Shown here: positions 33,969 through 41,378 of the stretch, one piece after another
Numbering within the stretch: the stretch's first letter is position 1
Layout: every line of letters begins with the position of its first letter
Source: JAJEFO01 sp009843725
Lineage (GTDB): Bacteria; Pseudomonadota; Alphaproteobacteria; Rhodobacterales; Rhodobacteraceae
NCBI GenBank assembly: GCA_965243215.1
Contig: CBDEUJ010000004.1
Span: 868,001-932,000 of the forward strand
Length of the DNA stretch: 64,000 bases
Reading direction: 5' to 3'
Program-made: the position numbers and the translations under genes
The notes under the pieces: model-generated
Database searches by the model: none
What the model was told of the DNA's origin: nothing
What the model saw: the letters and a program-made list of their open reading frames with translations, nothing else

Positions 33969-35273
33969 TCATTCGGCGGCGCAGGCGCCCGGGTTGTTGG
34001 GATGCGTCGTCCAGTTGCCGTAGTCAGCAGCGACGTCCTGGCCGGTGCGGGGGTCAACGGCGCCGGGCGCGAGCTCTTCCATGGTGATGCAGTCTTCCAC
34101 CGGGCAGACATTGACACACAGGTTGCAGGCCACGCATTCCTCGTCGATGACCTCGAACCTTCTCCCGGGATTCATCGCGATGGCCTGGTGCGACGTGTCC
34201 TCGCAGGCCGCGAAGCATCGCCCGCAACCAATGCAGAGATCCTGGTCGATCCGGGCCTTGGTCACGTAATTCAGGTTCAGGTACTGCCAGTCAGTGAAGT
34301 TTGGCACCGCGCGGCCCACGACGTCATCGACGGATGCATGACCCTTCTCGTCCATCCAGTCGCCGAGACCCGAGATCATTTCCTGCACGATCTTGAATCC
34401 ATAGGTCATGACGGCCGTGCAGACCTGGACGTTGCCCGCGCCGAGCGTCAGGAATTCAGCTGCGTCGCGCCACGTCGTCGCGCCGCCGATGCCGGAGATG
34501 GGCAACCCCTCGGATTCGGGATCACGCGCGATCTGCGCGACCATGTTGAGCGCGATGGGCTTGACCGCCGGCCCGCAGAATCCGCCATGCGTGCCCTTGC
34601 CATCGATGGACGGCTCGGGGCTGTACGTATCGAGATTCACGGACGTGATCGAAGACACGGTGTTGATCAGCGACACGGCATCGGCTCCGCCCGTCTTGGC
34701 CGCTCGCGCGGGATACCGTATGTCAGTGATGTTGGGCGTCAGCTTCACTATGACCGGCATGCGGGTGTTCTGCTTGCACCAGCGCGTCACCATCTCGATG
34801 TAGTCGGGCACCTGACCGACGGCGCTGCCCATGCCGCGCTCGCTCATCCCGTGCGGACAACCGAAGTTCAGTTCGATGCCATCGGCACAGGTGTCCTCCA
34901 CAAGCGGCAGGATCGCTTTCCATGCGTCCTCGACGCAAGGCACCATCAGGGACACGACGACGGCGCGGTCCGGAAAGTCGCGCTTGATCACCTTGATCTC
35001 CTTCAGGTTCGTTTCGAGCGGGCGATCAGTGATCAGTTCGATGTTGTTGAGGCCCAAGAGGCGCCTGTCGGCACCCCAGACCGCGCCGTAGCGGGGCCCG
35101 TTGACGTTGACGATCGGAGGCCCGTCCTCGCCGAGGGTCTTCCAGACCACCCCGCCCCAACCGGCATCGAAGGCGCGGCGGACGTTGTACTCCTTGTCCG
35201 TGGGCGGCGCCGACGCCAGCCAGAACGGGTTGGGCGACCTGATTCCGACGAATTCACATGCCAGGTTGGCCAT
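33969..35273 (-). CDS. preA: NAD-dependent dihydropyrimidine dehydrogenase subunit PreA
   Basis: Catalytic subunit of dihydropyrimidine dehydrogenase, 434 residues. It reduces uracil and thymine to dihydro forms with FMN. The N-terminal dihydroorotate-dehydrogenase-like barrel shows ASAPPTDKEYNVRRAFDAGW, ELNFGCPHGMSERGMG, with the active-site cysteine region, and KLTPNITDIRYPARAAK. The C-terminus carries two 4Fe-4S clusters (CIGCGRCFAACED and CVACNLCVNVCPVEDC). AAGGAGGAAAGCC precedes the ATG. It follows preT by 20 bp. Confidence 0.96.
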   Translation of the reverse strand: MANLACEFVGIRSPNPFWLASAPPTDKEYNVRRAFDAGWGGVVWKTLGEDGPPIVNVNGPRYGAVWGADRRLLGLNNIELITDRPLETNLKEIKVIKRDFPDRAVVVSLMVPCVEDAWKAILPLVEDTCADGIELNFGCPHGMSERGMGSAVGQVPDYIEMVTRWCKQNTRMPVIVKLTPNITDIRYPARAAKTGGADAVSLINTVSSITSVNLDTYSPEPSIDGKGTHGGFCGPAVKPIALNMVAQIARDPESEGLPISGIGGATTWRDAAEFLTLGAGNVQVCTAVMTYGFKIVQEMISGLGDWMDEKGHASVDDVVGRAVPNFTDWQYLNLNYVTKARIDQDLCIGCGRCFAACEDTSHQAIAMNPGRRFEVIDEECVACNLCVNVCPVEDCITMEELAPGAVDPRTGQDVAADYGNWTTHPNNPGACAAE

Positions 35274-35293
35274 GGCTTTCCTCCTTTCCGGGC

Positions 35294-36676
35294 TCAGCCC
35301 GGTTCATTCCCAGGACGCCGCGTCTCGTTGACGTTTTCCTTGCCGGCAAGGATTGCGTTGTGAATGTCCTCCGCCGCGTCGCGACCTTGGGCCACCGCCG
35401 TCACCGTCAGGTCGTCCCCGCCAGAAGCGCAGTCGCCACCGGCCCAGACGCCCGGAATTGAAGTGCGTCCGGATTCGTCAACCTTGATCTTTCCGCCCTC
35501 GATCTGAAGCGCGTCCGGCGCCCCTTCCAGCGCCTGGCCGATGGCCTTGAACACCTGGTCGGCCGCCAGGCGGAAGGTCTCGCCGGTGTCTTCAAGCCCG
35601 CATGCGCCGTCGTGCGTGTACTCGAATTCCACCTCCTGCACCGCGCCGTTGCCGATGACACGCACCGGTCGTGCATGCGTGACCATGCGCACCCCCTTCG
35701 AGGTGGCAAGATCCTGTTCATAGCGACTCGCCGACATCCGGTCACGTCCGCGGCGATAGACGATGGTAACCGTCTCCGCGCCGAGAAGCCTCGATTGAAT
35801 GGCAGCATCGATCGCGGTCATGCCCCCGCCGACCACGACGACATTGCGACCGACGGCAAGATTGGACAGATCTTCCGCCTGCCGCAGATCCGCGATGAAC
35901 TCGACCGCGTCGTCAACGCCCTGCAGGTCCACTCCCTCGATCCGCAGCGCATTCACTCCGGCCAGCCCGATGCCCAGGAAGACAGCGTCGTAGTCCTTGG
36001 TCAGTGAATCCAGATCAAGCCCGTCCGAGACGAACGTGTCGTGCTTCATCTTGATGCCCCCGATGCCCAGCAGCCATTCGACCTCGGCCTGGGCAAAATC
36101 ATCAACCGTCTTGTAACTGGCGATGCCGTATTCGTTCAGCCCGCCAAGCTTTGGCCTGGAATCGAAGACAACGACCTCATGGCCGTGCATTGCCAGCCGG
36201 TGGGCGCACGCCAGCCCGGCCGGACCCGCCCCGACCACGGCAATTCGCTTGCCGGTCTGGTCGGCGCGCGCATATGGATGGCTGTCCCTTGCCATCATGG
36301 CGTCGGTGGCGAATCGCTGAAGCCGCCCGATCTCGACCGGACGGCCCTCGGCCACCTCCCGCACGCAAGCCTCTTCGCAGAGCGTTTCCGTCGGGCAGGC
36401 ACGTGCACACATGCCGCCGAGTATGTTCTGGTCGAAGATCGTCCTGGCAGCGGCTTCGGGAGTGCCTGTGGCGATCTGCCGGATGAAGAGAGGAATGTCG
36501 ATTGTGGTCGGACATGCAGTCACGCACGGTGCGTCGTGACAGAAATAGCAGCGGTCTGCTGCGACCAGCGCTTCATGCCCGTCGAACGGCGGATGCAGAT
36601 CAGCGAAGTTCCGGCCAAGCGTCTCGGACGAAAGACGTCCGGCAGCAATGCCAGGCGTGAACGGATTGTTGGCCAT
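35294..36676 (-). CDS. preT: NAD-dependent dihydropyrimidine dehydrogenase subunit PreT
   Basis: Electron-transfer subunit of dihydropyrimidine dehydrogenase, 460 residues. The N-terminus has iron-sulfur cysteines (CYFCHDAPCVTACPTTIDIP and CARACPTETLCEEACVR). These are followed by FAD and NAD(P)H folds (KRIAVVGAGPAGLACAHRLA near residue 145; VGRNVVVVGGGMTAIDAAIQ near 280). The start MANNPFTPGIAAGRL is chosen over an upstream in-frame codon whose leader does not match the family. It begins its own transcript, with a partial RutR-like palindrome upstream. Confidence 0.95.
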   Translation of the reverse strand: MANNPFTPGIAAGRLSSETLGRNFADLHPPFDGHEALVAADRCYFCHDAPCVTACPTTIDIPLFIRQIATGTPEAAARTIFDQNILGGMCARACPTETLCEEACVREVAEGRPVEIGRLQRFATDAMMARDSHPYARADQTGKRIAVVGAGPAGLACAHRLAMHGHEVVVFDSRPKLGGLNEYGIASYKTVDDFAQAEVEWLLGIGGIKMKHDTFVSDGLDLDSLTKDYDAVFLGIGLAGVNALRIEGVDLQGVDDAVEFIADLRQAEDLSNLAVGRNVVVVGGGMTAIDAAIQSRLLGAETVTIVYRRGRDRMSASRYEQDLATSKGVRMVTHARPVRVIGNGAVQEVEFEYTHDGACGLEDTGETFRLAADQVFKAIGQALEGAPDALQIEGGKIKVDESGRTSIPGVWAGGDCASGGDDLTVTAVAQGRDAAEDIHNAILAGKENVNETRRPGNEPG

Positions 36677-36733
36677 GTGGCGGACTCCGTCGCAATTTGT
36701 CTCACGCAGTGCAGAATGCCACATTCAGAGATT

Positions 36734-36747
36734 TTATCAATTGGTAA
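36734..36747. promoter_or_regulatory. second, degenerate RutR-like site upstream of preT
   Basis: TTATCAATTGGTAA matches the RutR core TGACCAATTGGTCA at 11 of 14 positions and keeps the CAATTGGT centre. It lies 58-71 bp before the preT start. Together with the strong site at the amidase gene it suggests one regulator for both transcripts. Weak on its own. Confidence 0.5.
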
Positions 36748-37042
36748 ATTTTTGGTCCGCCCAGCCAGGTGACCTGCGGCAAAATCGCGCCGCATCGGCG
36801 GTTCCTGTCTTGCAGCGTGCATGATGTTGAGATCACGGGCGAACATCACGCGGGTGACCCATGCCTCCGCCCTGCTCTCCACGTGTTGGCCGTCGGCCAA
36901 GCCCCATAGTGACCGGCAAGCGTCCGGCGCTTCTGCAAGCATGCGCAGCTTCGCGATCGGATTTGGCTTGGCCGCAAGTCAAGATTCAGCACGTGCCAGA
37001 GCGTGACCTAGAGGGGATTTACAATGTCGAGCAGATCTTATA

Positions 37043-37092
37043 TTGACTGATATTATGGTCATAAACATCTTTGAGACCGAATTATCAGTCAA
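37043..37092. promoter_or_regulatory. inverted-repeat operator of the hipBA module
   Basis: A perfect 10-bp inverted repeat, TTGACTGATA (37043-37052) and TATCAGTCAA (37083-37092), flanks an AT-rich spacer immediately upstream of the HTH antitoxin gene. The first arm could double as a -35 element. This is the expected arrangement for autorepression by HipB. The rest of the 425-bp gap between preT and this module shows no gene. Confidence 0.6.
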
Positions 37093-37101
37093 AATGTTGC
37101 C

Positions 37102-37437
37102 ATGCCAAGCACACCGCGCACCTACTCGCCCCTTACCGAAGAAGCATTGCTCCTCCTAGGGAAGCAGATCAGGCTCGCCCGAAAGCGGCGGCGCATGTCC
37201 GAACGCGATCTGGCCTCCCGTATCGGGGTTGCCAGAAGCACATTGCAGCTCATCGAGAAGGGCAACCCTTCGGTCGCGATCGGCCTGGCGCTGGAAGCCG
37301 CCACAATTGCCGGGGTCGATCTATTCGTGCCGGAGACGACGACGCTTGTCCCGGAGATAGAGCGAACCGAAGACAAGCTCGCCCTGATGCCGCGTTCGAT
37401 CCGAAAGCCCCCAAACGAGGTCGACGATGACTTCTAA
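37102..37437 (+). CDS. HipB-like XRE antitoxin
   Basis: DNA-binding antitoxin of 111 residues with an XRE/Cro helix-turn-helix at about residues 18-75 (GKQIRLARKRRRMSERDLAS, RIGVARSTLQLIEKGNPSVA) and an acidic C-terminal tail (NEVDDDF). It overlaps the hipA start by 11 bp, as in hipBA operons. HipB normally binds and silences HipA and represses the operon. Here the partner gene is split by an insertion element, so the antitoxin is probably a resident repressor without a toxin. Confidence 0.85.
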   Translation: MPSTPRTYSPLTEEALLLLGKQIRLARKRRRMSERDLASRIGVARSTLQLIEKGNPSVAIGLALEAATIAGVDLFVPETTTLVPEIERTEDKLALMPRSIRKPPNEVDDDF

Positions 37438-37609
37438 CGCCTCTCGGCCCAGCGAGGCTTTCGTCTGGATATGGCTGCCTGGAAAGACCAGGCCGGTGGT
37501 AGCAGGCCGCATCTACCCGGAAAGTGATCACTTCGTCTTCACCTACGGCCGCTCCTATCTGGCAAGAGACGACGCGATCCCAATCTATGCGCCCGAGCTG
37601 CCCCTAGGC
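37427..37609 (+). pseudogene. hipA 5' fragment (codons 1-61), cut by IS insertion
   Basis: The first 61 codons of a HipA-family kinase toxin read FVWIWLPGKTRPVVAGRIYP, then FVFTYGRSYLARDDAIPIYA, the HipA N-terminal (couple) domain. At 37610 an insertion element begins, and the frame runs on for 43 spurious codons before stopping. Removing the element and one target copy joins PELPLG directly to TGAVVPQPPLNIASSLRDAT in frame, rebuilding a 432-residue HipA. Confidence 0.9.
37602..37609. repeat. 8-bp target-site duplication, left copy (CCCTAGGC)
   Basis: CCCTAGGC directly abuts the left inverted repeat of the insertion element and is repeated at 40037-40044 on its other side. The duplication fits IS4-family transposition and shows that the insertion is intact and fairly recent. 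Confidence 0.9.
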
Positions 37610-37659
37610 CTACCGAGTCATGACAAGTCTGGCTGGCAATGGATCATTCGCTCTGCCGT
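37610..37659. repeat. left terminal inverted repeat of the IS element
   Basis: The left end begins CTACCGAGTCATGACAAG and shares spaced blocks with the reverse complement of the right end: CTACC, GTCAT, GGCTGG, CAATGGA and CTGCC, in the same order with one single-base gap. It is an imperfect repeat of about 48 bp. The transposase stop codon lies within it. Confidence 0.8.
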
Positions 37660-39974
37660 AGTGCGTGCCGCTGACCGGCCCGGAACCCGATCCGATGGCC
37701 TATCGACGCACTGGTCAGGCGGGTTTGTCCATGCCACATGATCTGGTTGCCGGGCTCCGGATCGTGCTTGCGGTCGCGATAGCCGCCGAGATGGGCTACG
37801 AGACGAACCGCGTCGCCGAGCCGCGCCGGCGGCTGCAGGTCATGCTCCAGCGCGTAGTCGCGCAGGAAGTCGAGCTCGTGGTCGGTGAACATCAGGTCCG
37901 GGTCACAGTCGGGCACCTGGCGACCGAGCAGCGTCATGACCATGATGCGCCACGCGATGACGGCGTTGATCGCGACCGCCCGCTGCAGGCGCTCCGCGGT
38001 GCGGAACAGCAGGAACTCGGTGCGGCAGCCGGACTTCAGGACGCGAAAGTAGTCTTCGACTTTCCAGCGCTGAAGGTAGTGGCCGACGATCTCGGCCGCG
38101 TCCTCCGCGCTCCCGACCGCGACCGTGGTCAGCAGGAACCATTGCACGGGGTCCTCGCCCTCGGGCGGCGCGACCTCCCGGACGTGGACGCCGTGCAGGG
38201 AGACCGGCTCCGCGCCGGGAACGGCGCCCGTCGCCGGCAGCGTGACGCGGCGGAACCGCAGCTCGCAGCTCGCCAGCCGCTTCGCCCGCGCGGGGCGGGC
38301 CTTCCTCCGGCTGGACTTCGGCCGCGCCGCCAGCCCCTCGATCTCGACGTCGACCATGCCGTCGGGCGCGCCGCCCGACATCGTCGCGAACAGCTTCGGC
38401 CTCCCCTTGCCCAGAACCCGGTCATGCTTCGCGCGGACCAGCAGCCCGACGCGCGGACGGCGGCGCTGCGCGTCGAACAGCTCGAACATGTCCCCCTCGC
38501 GGTCGCAGACCGCGATCACCCGCGTCTTGCCGCCGACCTCGCGCACGGCGTCGGCGGTGTCGTCGAAGCCTTCCAGCCAGCGCACCGTCTTCCGGCGCCT
38601 CTCCTCCTCCTTCGAGAGCTTCGCCTGCGGGTCGAAGCCCAGCCTGAGCACGCCGAGCGGCAGGCCCGTCTCCGTCACCGCCAGCGTCGCGTGCATGTGC
38701 AGGCCGAGGCTCTTCGCCTTCGTCTGGTTCCGGCCGATCACCTGCAGGCCGTCGCATCCCGGGCGGGTGGCGAAGTTCAGGTCGGTGCCGTCCTGGATCG
38801 CGAGCACCGTCTTCTGGCCGCGCATCCGCCGGACGGTGCGCTCGCGGTGCGGCGCAAGGATGTTCGGCGCCGTCACCTCCGATTCCGCCGGCGCCTCGAT
38901 CATCCGGTAGAAGGCCGCGATCGCGGTGCTGTCCGCATCGCTGTTGGCGTTGATCTTCCGGCCCGGATGGGCGGCAAGGAGCCCCGCGCTCTTCACCAGC
39001 CGTGCCGACAGTCGCTTGTCTCCCAAAGGCGCATCTCCAAACTCGTTCGCGGCCCATTCCGCCGCGTTCAGGCCCTCGCCCGGCTGCAGCGCCGGCGCAT
39101 GGTCCACCCAAGGGACCCCGAGCTTCCGGCGCCACCTGCCGTCCAGCGTGTACATGAAGACGGTCTTGACCGTCTTCTCACGCCGTTTCTTCCGGTCCTG
39201 CCGGCCCCGGCCCGCCGTCCGGCCCAACGACAGGAAGTTCGCGGCCCTGAGGCAGGTCCCCTTGTACCCCTCGTCGGCAAAGCTTTCCACCAGCCAGGGG
39301 CGAAAGCCGTAGCGGGCCTCGAAGTCCCGGGGCAGGCGTCGCAGCAGGCGCCCCAGCACGTGGCTGGCCAGGTGCGGGCAGGCGACCGAGGGCCTGATCA
39401 GGTAGCGGGAGAGACAGACGACGCGATCGAGATGCCTGCGCCGCTGCGCGTCGTCCCAGGCCATCCACCGGTCCCGGGCGGCAACCCTGAGCGCCGCGGC
39501 GGAGAAGCCGGCCGCGCCCAGCCAGCCATGGGCCGATCCCACCAGGTAGCGGACCTGGCAGCCGGCGAAGGTGGTGATGCCGTGCGGGTGCTCGCGCGCG
39601 ATCAGCGTGTTCCAGGTCTCCCGCTGCGACCGGGCCGTGACCTGCACCAGTTCGAGATCGCGGATGGCGGCGGGACGGGACGGAACCCCGACCGGCGGCG
39701 CCACGTCGCCGTCGAGCAGACGCGGCCCGTTCCTCACCGCCGGCGCAGCCGGCGCCGGAAGGACGATGCCGGGGGCCTTGTCCGCCAGCTCGGCCAGTGC
39801 CTTCATGCAGCCGGCAAGCTGCATTCGTCCGGTGGCGCTGATGAAGGAGAATTCCTCGCAGACCCGTCGCCCGAAGGCGCTGCGGCTGTCGAACCGTTCC
39901 TGCGACAGCATCGCGGCGATGCGCGCCACCGCCGCGTCATCCCGCAGGGTGCGGCTGATCTCGGACCGTGCCAT
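37644..39974 (-). CDS. IS4-family transposase with N-terminal DruA-like (DUF4338) domain
   Basis: Transposase of about 776 residues, larger than usual Tn5-type enzymes (about 475). Residues 300-776 are the Tn5/IS4 catalytic part: EWAANEFGDAPLGDKRLSAR, then DDE residues D395 in AIQDGTDLNF, D491 in AVCDREGDMFELF and E640 in YLQRWKVEDYFRVLKSG. Residues 1-300 match the DUF4338/DruA pattern: HPHGITTFAGCQVRYLVGSA, ARDRWMAWDDAQRRRHLDRV, SRYLIRPSVACPHLASHVLG, ESFADEGYKGTCLRAANFLS and LGRTAGRGR. All three catalytic residues are present, so it should be active. An in-frame ATG inside the right terminal repeat (40031) would add 19 residues. Confidence 0.9.
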   Translation of the reverse strand: MARSEISRTLRDDAAVARIAAMLSQERFDSRSAFGRRVCEEFSFISATGRMQLAGCMKALAELADKAPGIVLPAPAAPAVRNGPRLLDGDVAPPVGVPSRPAAIRDLELVQVTARSQRETWNTLIAREHPHGITTFAGCQVRYLVGSAHGWLGAAGFSAAALRVAARDRWMAWDDAQRRRHLDRVVCLSRYLIRPSVACPHLASHVLGRLLRRLPRDFEARYGFRPWLVESFADEGYKGTCLRAANFLSLGRTAGRGRQDRKKRREKTVKTVFMYTLDGRWRRKLGVPWVDHAPALQPGEGLNAAEWAANEFGDAPLGDKRLSARLVKSAGLLAAHPGRKINANSDADSTAIAAFYRMIEAPAESEVTAPNILAPHRERTVRRMRGQKTVLAIQDGTDLNFATRPGCDGLQVIGRNQTKAKSLGLHMHATLAVTETGLPLGVLRLGFDPQAKLSKEEERRRKTVRWLEGFDDTADAVREVGGKTRVIAVCDREGDMFELFDAQRRRPRVGLLVRAKHDRVLGKGRPKLFATMSGGAPDGMVDVEIEGLAARPKSSRRKARPARAKRLASCELRFRRVTLPATGAVPGAEPVSLHGVHVREVAPPEGEDPVQWFLLTTVAVGSAEDAAEIVGHYLQRWKVEDYFRVLKSGCRTEFLLFRTAERLQRAVAINAVIAWRIMVMTLLGRQVPDCDPDLMFTDHELDFLRDYALEHDLQPPARLGDAVRLVAHLGGYRDRKHDPEPGNQIMWHGQTRLTSASIGHRIGFRAGQRHALRQSE

Positions 39975-39986
39975 GGCGGGGTCGGA

Positions 39987-40036
39987 CTGGCAGGGCGAGA
40001 GTCCATTGTCCAGCCCTTTTTTCAATGACATGGTAG
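39987..40036. repeat. right terminal inverted repeat of the IS element
   Basis: Read inward on the minus strand it begins CTACCATGTCATTGAAAAAA and continues with GGGCTGGACAATGGAC and CCCTGCC. It matches the left end in spaced blocks over about 48 bp. An ATG in it could serve as a transposase start. Confidence 0.8.
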
Positions 40037-40044
40037 CCCTAGGC
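40037..40044. repeat. 8-bp target-site duplication, right copy (CCCTAGGC)
   Basis: Second copy of the CCCTAGGC duplication, immediately after the right inverted repeat. Codon phase is restored when one copy is removed. Confidence 0.9.
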
Positions 40045-41160
40045 ACTGGCGCCGTCGTTCCGCAACCGCCGCTCAATATCGCCAGCTCCCTGCGCGATGC
40101 CACACCGGACGCATGGGGCCGTCGTGTCATCGCCCACCGCCTCGCTGGCGGCCATATGGAGGCGAACGCGATTGCCGAACTCGACGAACTCACCTTCATG
40201 CTCCGCTCCGGTTCCGACCGCATCGGGGCGCTCGACTTCCAAGGTTCGCCACGGGAGTACATTCCCCGCGCAGACGACAACGAAACACTCGAACGACTGC
40301 TGGAGTCGGCTGACTTGGTGGACAGGGGCTTGCCCCTGGCTCCCGACCTGGCCGAGGCATTGCAACACGGCACAGCCATTGGGGGGGCGAGACCGAAGGC
40401 GCTAATCCGAGAAGGAGACAAGAAGTATGTCGCCAAGTTCTCCTCGTCGACCGACATCTTCAGTGTTGTCAAAGCCGAGTTCATTGCCATGAAGCTCGCG
40501 AGCTTCGCCGGATTGAACGTTGCGCCTGTGAAGCTCGTCAGAGCGATGAACAAGGATGTCCTGCTGATCCGCCGCTTCGATCGAGAGCCGACAGAGTGCG
40601 GGTGGACGCGGCGCGCAATGGTTTCTGCTTTGACCCTCCTTGGCCTCGACGAGCGCTTCGCCGCCCACGCATCCTACGAAGCGCTCTGCGATATCATCCG
40701 GGCACGCTTTGCCGCACCTGCGAAGACCTTGGAGGAACTCTTTGCACGCATGACTTTCAACATCCTCGTCGGCAACACGGATGACCATGCCCGCAACCAT
40801 GCCGCCTTTTGGGCCGGGGACAGCCTGACTCTCACGCCGGCCTATGACATTTGTCCACAGTACCGGGTTGGCCGCGAGGCCTCCCAAGCGATGCAAATTC
40901 GAGGCAGCGACCGACGCAGCCAGCTGTCGATTTGTCTCGCATGCGCCAACAAGTTTCTCATCTCGGAGGAGCGCGCCTTGGCGATCATGCGGAAGCAGAT
41001 CTCGGTTATCGCCGCCAAATGGCAAACGACGTGCGACGACGCAAATCTGGGATATGCCGATCAGAGACTGCTCTGGAGACGGCAATTCCTGAACGATCTT
41101 GCATTTGAAGGTCTGAAGGGTCAGCTTGCCGAAGCCATTTCGGATTTGCCTCGCACGTAA
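40037..41160 (+). pseudogene. hipA 3' fragment (HipA-like kinase core), separated by IS insertion
   Basis: The remaining 371 residues of HipA follow the element. They include LRDATPDAWGRRVI, the nucleotide loop AIGGARPKALI, DIFSVVKAEFIAMKLASFAG, the catalytic NTDDHARNHAAFW and the metal-binding aspartate in TPAYDICPQ. HipA phosphorylates a tRNA synthetase or another target and arrests growth. All core motifs are intact, so only the insertion is disabling. The fragment could be translated only from internal or element-borne starts and would lack the N-terminal domain. Confidence 0.88.
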
Positions 41161-41378
41161 TCAGAATGATCTTGTTATCAAGCGGCGCACGGTCATGAGG
41201 ACTGATCACCAATTTTGCCTTCCTCGATCACGCCGGAGCCGAAAGGTATGCCCTTCGCCCGACATTCATCGCAGCGCATCCTGTGAAGGGTCTTGCGAGA
41301 GTATCCGCGATGGCAGTTTTCCCCTTATGCTGGTGCCTCCATGCGTCACCCCAAGTGATTCACGCTGAACCGGGGATT

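Larger units (their letters stand above)
37610..40036 (-). mobile_element. IS4-family (Tn5-type) insertion sequence inserted in hipA
   Basis: A complete element of 2427 bp, bounded by imperfect inverted repeats of about 48 bp starting CTACC and by an 8-bp direct duplication, CCCTAGGC. It carries a single transposase gene on the minus strand. Its base composition is richer in GC than the flanking hip genes. The boundaries are supported by both the duplication and the exact in-frame rejoining of hipA. Confidence 0.92.

Noticed and set aside
37665..40028. A 787-codon open frame on the plus strand across the insertion element
   Set aside because: It is exactly antisense to the transposase, has arginine- and proline-rich low-complexity translation and no family motifs; it is an effect of high GC codon bias.
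37644..40036. Possible Druantia defence locus because of the DruA-like domain
   Set aside because: The domain is fused to a complete DDE transposase inside an element with terminal repeats and target duplication; no DruB, DruC, DruD or DruE-like gene is present.
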